A stretch of 11,956 nt of DNA, from assembly GCA_964455975.1 (NCBI GenBank), contig CAYVYP010000043.1, positions 1-11,956 of the forward strand. The letters run 5' to 3'. The DNA comes from JAETTH01 sp964455975 (GTDB lineage Bacteria; Bacillota; Clostridia; TANB77; CAG-508). Numbering within the stretch: the stretch's first letter is position 1; each line of letters begins with the position of its first letter. The notes beneath the pieces are model-generated. The model searched no databases and was not told where the DNA came from. It saw only the letters and a list, made by a program, of their open reading frames with translations. A program made the position numbers and the translations under genes. Shown piece by piece: positions 1 through 6,220 of the stretch.

Positions 1-67
1 GTTTTACACTTTATATTTTACCTAATCTTTTTATTTTTGGCAAGTGGTTTTGCAAATTATTTATTAT

Positions 68-2011
68 TTAATTTTCTTTTTTATCTTCTTCATTATTTGT
101 AATTATTGCTTGTGGATTTTTTTCTTGATAATTTTCCTTTTTTAAACTATCTATTATCATTATAAATTTAACACTACCTTTTTGTCCGTCATTTAACATT
201 GTAAAATTATCATATTTATCTGCTAATTTGCTTAATTCCTCAATTCTTGTGCTTAAATTTTTTAAATCTCCATTTATATATTTACAAATTGATTTTATTC
301 CTTCTTCATTAAATGTATTGATTCCTTCTGATAATGTTGTTGCTCCTTGTGATACTTGTTTTGTTCCATTTGCTAAATCATTTGCTCCTTTGTTTAAAGT
401 TCCCATTCCAGTTTTTAACTCACCTAATCCTGCACTTAATGTTTTCATTTGTGCTACTGTTTGATTAGTAAAGCTTTGTTTTGCACTTGCTGCTACTTGT
501 TTTGCTGTTACTGTTGCTGTTTGTTTTGCTGTTGTTGTTGCTGTTGTTTGTGCTACTGTTAATGCTGTTTGTTTTGCTGTCATTATTGCTATTGTTTGTG
601 CCGCTTCTACTGCTGAAACCTTTGCTGCTGTTGTTGCTCCTATTTGAGCTGCTTCTACTGCTGCTTCTACCGCTGCTGTTTGTGCTGCTGATAGAGCTAT
701 TCCTTCTGCCATTTTCTTTGCTGTTTCTAATAATACTATTTGTTCTGATGCATTTGCATTTTTATATGCCTCTGTAGATTTTATTGCTCCTTCTGCAGTT
801 GCATCTATTTTTGTTTTTTCTTCCGCACTTAATTTTACTTCTGATTTTGCTTTATTTTCAATATACTCTTTTTGCTCTTTTGTTAATGTTGATTTTGATG
901 CAGCTTGATTTTCAATTTGTGTTTTTTGTGTCTCTGTTAATTTTGCTGCTGATGCTGCTTGACTTTCTATTTGTGCTTTTTGCTCAGCTGTTAAAGTAGC
1001 CCATGTTGCTGCTTGATTTTCTATTTGACTTAGAGTTTTATCATCTATTGCTGCACTATTATCTGCTTGTAATTTTTTAGTAGAAGCATCTACTTGTGAT
1101 TTTATTTGATTTACTCCAGATGCAGCTGTTGATACTCCTGTTTTTAAACTATCTGCCCCAGTATTTACATCACTTGCTCCTTGTTTTAAACTTTCTGCTC
1201 CTTCTGCTAATTGGTTAGTAGAACTTTCTAATTTTTTTACTTTACTATATATTTCATCTAATTTATTAAATATATCTAAATCGCCATTTTCTATTACTTT
1301 TGGTGTAACAAATGTAGCTATACTATTTAATTCAAAGTCTTCTGCTGTCATAGTTATTTCTACATTACTTGGAATATCTATAGTATTTTTTGAAATATTT
1401 AAACTTTCTTGTAACCCTGGCATTGCTATTCCCATAACTATAGTTTTACTTCCATCATTAATTGTTTTTCCGTTAGATACTGTTATATTAGAATTTTTAT
1501 CATTTTGAATTATTGTTCCTGCAACTACTACAAATGGTGTATACATTATTTGATTTTTTCCATTTATATTTATAGTATGAGCATCTTTATTTACATATTG
1601 TAATATTACTTTTACTTCACCTGATTTTCCTACAATTTCCTCTGGTGCTACAGTTTCTCCATTTAATTTATATATTACATTACATTCTATTGGTAATTGT
1701 TTACTACTTTCTCCTTGATAATATATATTATTTTCTTCTGCGTTCCATATAATAGAATTACCATCTTTAGTAAATGTCTCATCTCCATTTGTATTTTCAA
1801 TATTTAATAAATCTGATAAATCTTTTATTAATTTTTGATTTTCCTCGTTTTCTAATTTTGTACTTACTATTGTATTATATTTTTTTCCATTTACATCTAA
1901 CTTTGAATACACAGTTTCATCTTTACTAACAGCTAATACTGGTAATGTATACATACACATTGTGCATAATAATAATCCTGACACAGTCTTTTTTATAATT
2001 TTATTATTCAT
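68..2011 (-). CDS. Secreted LxxG-heptad, Ala-rich coiled-coil protein; partner of MMPL exporter
   Basis: Predicted 647-residue exported protein. I chose the ATG at 2011 because GGGAGG lies 8 bases upstream; an in-frame ATG at 2059 would overlap the preceding gene and lacks such a site. Residues 1-27 look like a signal peptide (Lys-rich start, hydrophobic core, cleavage near VLA|VS). Residues about 30-250 form a mixed domain. Leu-x-x-Gly heptads follow at about 268-300 and 525-566, a pattern known from YhgE/Pip-type and RND-associated envelope proteins. Between the heptad blocks lie four 18-residue repeats and an Ala/Thr/Gln-rich helical stretch. No C-terminal membrane segment or sortase motif is visible. 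The gene follows the MMPL gene after 14 bases, so it is almost certainly co-transcribed with it. From recall, similar signal-peptide/heptad proteins accompany MMPL genes in other Clostridia. A role as the exporter's extracellular partner is inference; no catalytic motif is seen. Confidence 0.8.
   Translation of the reverse strand: MNNKIIKKTVSGLLLCTMCMYTLPVLAVSKDETVYSKLDVNGKKYNTIVSTKLENEENQKLIKDLSDLLNIENTNGDETFTKDGNSIIWNAEENNIYYQGESSKQLPIECNVIYKLNGETVAPEEIVGKSGEVKVILQYVNKDAHTININGKNQIMYTPFVVVAGTIIQNDKNSNITVSNGKTINDGSKTIVMGIAMPGLQESLNISKNTIDIPSNVEITMTAEDFELNSIATFVTPKVIENGDLDIFNKLDEIYSKVKKLESSTNQLAEGAESLKQGASDVNTGADSLKTGVSTAASGVNQIKSQVDASTKKLQADNSAAIDDKTLSQIENQAATWATLTAEQKAQIESQAASAAKLTETQKTQIENQAASKSTLTKEQKEYIENKAKSEVKLSAEEKTKIDATAEGAIKSTEAYKNANASEQIVLLETAKKMAEGIALSAAQTAAVEAAVEAAQIGATTAAKVSAVEAAQTIAIMTAKQTALTVAQTTATTTAKQTATVTAKQVAASAKQSFTNQTVAQMKTLSAGLGELKTGMGTLNKGANDLANGTKQVSQGATTLSEGINTFNEEGIKSICKYINGDLKNLSTRIEELSKLADKYDNFTMLNDGQKGSVKFIMIIDSLKKENYQEKNPQAIITNNEEDKKEN
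479..709 (-). repeat. Ala/Thr-rich low-complexity segment in the heptad protein
   Basis: This encodes roughly residues 435-511 of the secreted protein, built from Ala, Thr, Gln, Val and Glu with recurring TAKQTA-like and VEAAQ-like words. It is predicted to be long helix. The plus strand reads as GCTGTT-like triplets, which produces spurious Leu-rich open frames on the other strand. Confidence 0.7.
779..994 (-). repeat. Four tandem 18-residue (54-bp) protein repeats
   Basis: Leu residues recur exactly every 18 residues (340, 358, 376, 394 in the 647-residue protein). The repeat pattern is L-[TS]-x-x-[QE]-K-x-x-I-[ED]-x-x-A. A degenerate partial copy precedes it, up to about 1033. The copies have diverged in DNA, so this is an established repeat rather than a fresh slippage expansion. 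Eighteen residues equal five helical turns, which suits an extended helix or coiled coil. Confidence 0.75.
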
Positions 2012-2025
2012 AATTTTTTCCTCCC

Positions 2026-4089
2026 TTAACAATTTTTCATTTTTAATGTTGTTTTGCAAATTACTTTATCAAATAGTATTAGAAATGCTGGTAATACTGT
2101 TATTACAACAACCATACTAATTAATGCACCTCTTGACATTAACGTACAAAGTGAACCTATCATTTCTATTTTTGAGTATGCTCCAACTCCAAATGTTGCC
2201 CCAAAAAAGCAAAGTCCACTTACTACTATTGAACTTATTGATGTTCCTAATGCTTCATCAATTGCTTGCTTTTTATCTTTTCCTTCTTTTCTTAACCCAA
2301 TGTATTTAGTAGTAATTAAAATTGCATAATCTATTGTTGCTCCCAACTGTATTGTTCCTATTACTATTGATGCTACAAATGGAAGTGTTGTTCCTGTAAA
2401 TGCTGGTATTCCCATATTTATGAATATAGCAAATTCTATTACTATTATTAATATTACAGGAAGTGAAATAGATTTTAATACCACTATCATAAGTATAAAT
2501 ATAATTGCTATTGAAACTACATTTACACTATTGAAATCGTGATTACTTATTTCTACTAGATCCTTCATTAGCGGTCCTTCTCCTGCTAATATTGCATTTT
2601 CATCATATTGTTTTACTAGTTCATTTACCCTTGTTATTTGATTATTTAATTCATCTGTTGCTAATTCATATTTTGAATTTATAATAATCATTTGATAATT
2701 ATCATTTTCGAATATTGATTTTACATCTGATGGTAATATTTCTTTTGGAATTTCAGTTCCTGCTATTTTTGAATATCCAAGAGTCCATTCTATCCCATCT
2801 ATATTTTCTATTTTTTCCAACATTTGATTTACTTTATAATCTGGTAAATCCTTATTTATTAATAATACTTCTGTTGTTACCATATTAAATTTATCTTTTA
2901 ATTCATTATTTGCTTCTACACTTTTTAATGTTGTTGGTAATGATTTATCCAAATTGTAATAAACTTGTGTATGTGAATATCCATAAATAGCAATTGGTAA
3001 TATTAATAAAAATATTACTAATATTAATTTATAATGTTTTATATTAAAATTTTTTACTTTTTCAAATCTTGGTAAAATTTCTTTATGTTTTGTTTTTTCA
3101 ATTAATTTATTACATTCTAGTATTAATGCTGGCAATACTGTTACAACGCATATTACTCCTAGTAATACACCTTTTGCCATAACTAATCCTATATCTTTTC
3201 CAAGAGTTAAATTCATACTACATAAAGCTAAAAATCCTGCAATTGTTGTTAGTGAGCTTCCTAATACTGCTACTAATGTTTTAGAAATTGCATTACTCAT
3301 TGCTTCATCATTATCTGAATTTTTTTCTTTTTCTGCTTTATAGCTATGATATAAAAATATTGCAAAATCCATTGTTACACCAAGCTGTAATACTGCACTA
3401 ATTGCTTTTGTTATATATGAAATTTCTCCAAATATAATATTACTTCCCATATTATATAATATTGCAATTCCTATATTTAAAAGTAATAATATTGGTGCTA
3501 CATAAGAATCTAATGCTAGTTGTAATATTATTAAACATAGAGCAACCGCAATTACTACATATATAGCAATTTCTGAATTAGATAAGTCTCTTGTGTCTAA
3601 TACTGTTGCTGACATTCCACTTATTTTACATTGATTAGATGTTGTATTTCTTAATTCTTCAATTGTTTTTAAAGTTTCATCAGAAGATATTGCATCTTTA
3701 AATGTTACTAAAATTGCTGTATTTCCATCTTTATAAACTTTATCTTTAACTTCATCTGGCAACATATCTGTTGGAATACTTGTTCCTAAAACATCTGATA
3801 TTCCAATAACCTTTTCTACATTTCCTACTTGTTTTATATCATCTTCTAATTTTACAATATCTTTTGTTTTCATATTTTCCAATATTATTACTGAAAAAGA
3901 ACCCATATTGAATTTATCTGATAATATATTTTCTCCTTTAATAGTTTCTATATTATCTGGTAAATATACTAATATATCATAATTAATTCTTGTTGCTTTC
4001 ATTCCAATTATTGATGGGATTAAAAGCAATAATGCTATTATTAATATTAGTTTTTTATGCTTACATATTGTTTTTCCAAATTTAAGCAT
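2026..4089 (-). CDS. RND/MMPL-family exporter
   Basis: Predicted 687-residue membrane transporter of the MMPL branch of the RND superfamily, likely driven by the proton gradient. It has the duplicated RND plan. TM1 (about 14-31) is followed by an extracytoplasmic domain to about 170 and TM2-6 (174-324). TM7 (353-370) is followed by a second extracytoplasmic domain and TM8-12 (522-673). The halves are visibly homologous: FNM follows a charged helix in both, and GTxIPxxxLPxxVK occurs in both. The membrane Asp motifs of the family are present as GVTMDF (D241) and GATIDY (D587), the presumed proton relay. The start at 4089 has AAAAGGAGG nine bases upstream; an in-frame ATG at 4122 lies at the predicted transcript start and is unlikely. 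Expression appears controlled by the divergent TetR gene. Substrate unknown. The closest functional parallel I know is the divergent FarR/FarE fatty-acid efflux pair of Staphylococcus aureus, by analogy only. Confidence 0.9.
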   Translation of the reverse strand: MLKFGKTICKHKKLILIIALLLLIPSIIGMKATRINYDILVYLPDNIETIKGENILSDKFNMGSFSVIILENMKTKDIVKLEDDIKQVGNVEKVIGISDVLGTSIPTDMLPDEVKDKVYKDGNTAILVTFKDAISSDETLKTIEELRNTTSNQCKISGMSATVLDTRDLSNSEIAIYVVIAVALCLIILQLALDSYVAPILLLLNIGIAILYNMGSNIIFGEISYITKAISAVLQLGVTMDFAIFLYHSYKAEKEKNSDNDEAMSNAISKTLVAVLGSSLTTIAGFLALCSMNLTLGKDIGLVMAKGVLLGVICVVTVLPALILECNKLIEKTKHKEILPRFEKVKNFNIKHYKLILVIFLLILPIAIYGYSHTQVYYNLDKSLPTTLKSVEANNELKDKFNMVTTEVLLINKDLPDYKVNQMLEKIENIDGIEWTLGYSKIAGTEIPKEILPSDVKSIFENDNYQMIIINSKYELATDELNNQITRVNELVKQYDENAILAGEGPLMKDLVEISNHDFNSVNVVSIAIIFILMIVVLKSISLPVILIIVIEFAIFINMGIPAFTGTTLPFVASIVIGTIQLGATIDYAILITTKYIGLRKEGKDKKQAIDEALGTSISSIVVSGLCFFGATFGVGAYSKIEMIGSLCTLMSRGALISMVVVITVLPAFLILFDKVICKTTLKMKNC

Positions 4090-4108
4090 TTTTTCATTCC
4101 TCCTTTTG

Positions 4109-4121
4109 TGACTACTAGTCA
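4109..4121. promoter_or_regulatory. TetR-type operator 1
   Basis: Perfect 13-bp palindrome TGACTACTAGTCA (6+1+6). It begins directly downstream of the exporter promoter, at the predicted transcription start and just before the SD. It shares the form TGACNANTNGTCA with the second site; the centres are 35 bp apart. Occupancy would block transcription of the exporter operon. Confidence 0.75.
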
Positions 4122-4128
4122 TTTTTAT

Positions 4129-4157
4129 ATTATATTCCTTTTATGACCATTGGTCAA
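4129..4157 (-). promoter_or_regulatory. Sigma-A promoter of the exporter operon
   Basis: On the minus strand TTGACC (4157-4152) and TATAAT (4134-4129) are separated by exactly 17 bases, close to consensus. Both palindromic operators overlap or abut this promoter. Confidence 0.8.
4144..4156. promoter_or_regulatory. TetR-type operator 2
   Basis: Perfect 13-bp palindrome TGACCATTGGTCA (6+1+6). It overlaps the -35 hexamer (TTGACC, minus strand) and the start of the spacer of the exporter promoter, and lies about 20 bp upstream of the tetR -35. The TGAC/GTCA arms match operator 1. It could serve repression of the exporter and autoregulation of tetR. Confidence 0.78.
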
Positions 4158-4175
4158 TATATTTAATAAAAAAAG

Positions 4176-4204
4176 TTGATTTTCATTAAAATTTATGCAA
4201 TAAT
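4176..4204 (+). promoter_or_regulatory. Probable tetR promoter
   Basis: TTGATT (4176-4181) and AATAAT (4199-4204) are 17 bases apart, upstream of a GGGGG ribosome site at 4216-4220 and the ATG at 4228. The match is weaker than that of the facing exporter promoter. The element is inferred from sequence only. Confidence 0.5.
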
Positions 4205-4227
4205 ACTTTTATATTGGGGGACTAAAT

Positions 4228-4824
4228 ATGAAAATAAATGATGAAAAAAAGGATAAAGAAGAACGTTTATTAAATATGGGGTTTAAGCTTTTTACTGAAA
4301 AGGGTGTGAAAGAAACTTCTATTCAAGATATTGTAGAGCAAGCTAATGTTGCAAAAGGTACTTTTTATTTATATTTTAAAGATAAATATGAATTAAGAGA
4401 TATTTTAATTGCAAAAAAATCCAGAAAATTATTTAATGATGCCCTTACAAAATTGAGAAAAAATTATATTGAAAATTTTTCTGATCAAATAATTTTTATA
4501 ATTAATTATGTAATAGATGAATTAACTAAAAATCAAATATTATTGCAATTCATTTCTAAGAATTTATCTTGGGGAGTTTATAATCAAGCAGTTTTAAAGC
4601 TATATTCTAAAGTTGAACAAGAAGATAATGGATTATATCAGCTATTTTTAAAAGGAGTTGAAGACAATCATATTAATTTAAAATCTCCTAATGTTACTTT
4701 ATTTATGATTGTAGAACTTGTAAGTAGTACTTGTTTTAATTCAATTTTATATAAAGAACCGTTATCTATAGAAGAATTTAAACCTCATTTGTATGAGGTT
4801 ATAAGAACTTTGATAAATGAATAA
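4228..4824 (+). CDS. TetR/AcrR-family transcriptional regulator
   Basis: Predicted 198-residue one-component regulator of usual TetR length. The N-terminal DNA-binding domain spans about residues 10-57. It contains the family's typical core: LFxEKGVKETSI, then the helix-turn-helix DIVEQANVAKGTFYLYFKDKYEL (residues 34-56). The remainder, about 65-198, is the helical ligand-binding and dimerisation part, which is variable and gives no hint of ligand. GGGGG seven bases upstream supports the ATG at 4228. The gene is divergent from the MMPL operon, and two perfect palindromes lie in the shared 138-bp gap, so it most likely represses the exporter and perhaps itself until an exported toxic compound binds. 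The family and local target are well supported; the inducer is unknown. Confidence 0.92.
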   Translation: MKINDEKKDKEERLLNMGFKLFTEKGVKETSIQDIVEQANVAKGTFYLYFKDKYELRDILIAKKSRKLFNDALTKLRKNYIENFSDQIIFIINYVIDELTKNQILLQFISKNLSWGVYNQAVLKLYSKVEQEDNGLYQLFLKGVEDNHINLKSPNVTLFMIVELVSSTCFNSILYKEPLSIEEFKPHLYEVIRTLINE

Positions 4825-4838
4825 TTAATTTATATTTT

Positions 4839-4996
4839 ATGTTTTTATACATATATTATGATTTTTTACGTTCATTCCCAACTGCATAAAAGGCTGTATT
4901 ATAGAATTTTAGTTAGTTCTAATTCTATATACAGCCTTTAATTTGTCGGTCCCCACATTCATTCACTTAAAAATTATAATATATGTATAAAAGCAT
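4839..4996. repeat. Nested inverted-repeat element in convergent gap
   Basis: Bases 4839-4866 pair with 4969-4996 over 28 positions. Seventeen consecutive pairs (4843-4859 with 4976-4992) are perfect and the two imperfect positions are both G·U wobbles when read as plus-strand RNA. Inside lies a separate hairpin at 4889-4939. The whole fills the 177-bp space between the stop codons of tetR and the SprT-like gene. It may be a structured 3' untranslated region, a MITE-like relic with terminal inverted repeats, or an elaborate two-way terminator. No clear target-site duplication is visible. Confidence 0.55.
4889..4939. terminator. Likely bidirectional terminator hairpin
   Basis: The arms AAAGGCTGTATTATAGAATT and AATTCTATATACAGCCTTT pair over 19 bp with one bulged base, around a 12-base loop. 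The stem ends in a GGCTGT/ACAGCC clamp. The plus-strand exit reads CCTTTAATTT and the minus-strand exit CCTTTTAT, so neither T-tract is perfect. The position between convergent genes suits termination in both directions. Confidence 0.6.
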
Positions 4997-5001
4997 TATT
5001 A

Positions 5002-5571
5002 CTATAACACTACCACCTTAAGTCTTCCTCTGCATTTTCCACACCTATATTTTTTTACTAAATTCTTATTTAATCTTTGCCTGTAAAATACTTGTCCACA
5101 TTTTTCACATTCTATTTTATAATTATTCACTGTTTTATTAACATATTGTTTGTTACTATTTATATAATCTTGTTGTTTATTTCCCACAGTTGTAATTGTA
5201 TATCCTAATTTTTGATTTATAATTTTTGCATATGTTTTAAATATTTTACCATGATTATTACAATCTGGAAGACAATGTATTATTTCATGAATTATTGTAT
5301 TTTTTATGATATTTTTTTCTAATTCCATTAGCCATGGACTAATTTCTATATGATGAGTATTAAATTTCCTATATTTAATAATTCTTCTATATCCTATTTT
5401 TTCTATATATTTTGTAGATTCTTCTGGATTTTCTTGCTTACAACAGCCATATCTTTTATTATTCCTTTTAGAGATTTTAATGTCTATATTGCCCGCTTCT
5501 TTTATATCTATTCCTATACTTTCTAATTCTTTTATACTTTCATTATATAAATCATTTAATGTTTCTTCCAT
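5002..5571 (-). CDS. SprT-like zinc metalloprotein
   Basis: Predicted 189-residue cytoplasmic protein. It has an HExxH zinc site, HEIIH at residues 95-99, with a plausible third ligand H107 in CNNHGKIF, the SprT-like arrangement. At the C-terminus is a zinc ribbon with CxxC pairs C155/C158 and C177/C180, as in SprT-like and Spartan-related proteins. SprT-like domains elsewhere are metalloproteases or DNA-associated zinc proteins; the bacterial versions are poorly characterised, so no substrate can be named. The start has AAAGG eight bases upstream. It begins 18 bases after mntP on the same strand, so the two are probably co-transcribed. An extra Cys pair (YGCC, 43-44) lies near the N-terminus and could be structural. 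Confidence 0.82.
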   Translation of the reverse strand: MEETLNDLYNESIKELESIGIDIKEAGNIDIKISKRNNKRYGCCKQENPEESTKYIEKIGYRRIIKYRKFNTHHIEISPWLMELEKNIIKNTIIHEIIHCLPDCNNHGKIFKTYAKIINQKLGYTITTVGNKQQDYINSNKQYVNKTVNNYKIECEKCGQVFYRQRLNKNLVKKYRCGKCRGRLKVVVL

Positions 5572-5589
5572 TTTTTTACCTTTTAATCC

Positions 5590-6156
5590 TTAAAAATTAA
5601 TAATTTGTAAGTGTTCTAATACTATTTTTATTCCTATTAAAATTAAAATTATTCCTCCTGCCATTTCTGCTTTTTTTCCATATTTATCTCCAAATACATT
5701 TCCAATTTTTACACCTAAAACAGACAATACAAATGCTACAATTCCTATTAAAATAGCTGAAGAAATTATTTCTACTTTTAAAAATGCAAAGGTAATTCCA
5801 ACTGCTAATGCATCTATACTTGTTGCTATTGCAAGAATAATCATAGTTTTAAAATCTATATTATCATTATTATTTTCATTTTCTTCTTGCATTGCTTCTT
5901 TTATCATATTTATTCCTATTGCAGATAATAAAATCAATGCAATCCAATGCTCTACATTTCGTATAATCTCTCCAAAATTGCATCCTAAAGCATATCCTAT
6001 AATTGGCATTAATGCTTGAAATATTCCAAAATATAATCCTATTATACAAGCTTTTTTCCAATTCATTTTTTTCATAGATAAGCCTTTACAAATAGCAACT
6101 GCACACGCATCCATTCCTAGACTTATACTTATTAATAATATTTCTGCTATTCCCAT
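5590..6156 (-). CDS. mntP: MntP-type manganese efflux pump
   Basis: Predicted 188-residue inner-membrane exporter, the usual length for MntP (DUF204). It has six hydrophobic segments in two related halves. Each half carries the family's acidic motif, SLGMDACAV (D16) and TSIDALAVG (D115), matching the Asp residues needed for Mn2+ export in Escherichia coli MntP. A Glu/Asn-rich cytoplasmic loop at about 91-101 separates the halves. AGGAGG four bases upstream fixes the start at 6156. It protects against manganese excess. The 64-base upstream gap is too short for a full yybP-ykoY manganese riboswitch, so control must differ, for instance by read-through from mgtA or an unrecognised promoter. A TATAAT at 6206-6201 lacks a good -35. 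Confidence 0.93.
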   Translation of the reverse strand: MGIAEILLISISLGMDACAVAICKGLSMKKMNWKKACIIGLYFGIFQALMPIIGYALGCNFGEIIRNVEHWIALILLSAIGINMIKEAMQEENENNNDNIDFKTMIILAIATSIDALAVGITFAFLKVEIISSAILIGIVAFVLSVLGVKIGNVFGDKYGKKAEMAGGIILILIGIKIVLEHLQIINF

Positions 6157-6220
6157 AATACCTCCTATAACATATACTTTATATATATTGTAGTTTTATT
6201 ATTATAGTACTTTTATTCAA

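Noticed and set aside
1..67. Part of another gene or a terminator left of the heptad protein gene
   Set aside because: No start codon or coding frame is seen in this AT-rich stub. The TTTGGCAA/TTGCAAA pairing is weak and lacks a T-tract.
481..999. Long Leu-rich open frames on the plus strand
   Set aside because: They are antisense to the Ala/Thr-rich repeats of the secreted protein. They consist almost only of Leu and Phe and lack ribosome sites.
779..1033. CRISPR-like array suggested by regular 54-bp spacing
   Set aside because: The periodicity is at the protein level within one open frame; the DNA copies are divergent and there are no unique spacers.
6157..6220. A yybP-ykoY manganese riboswitch in front of mntP
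   Set aside because: The 64-base gap is too short and I see no matching conserved loops.
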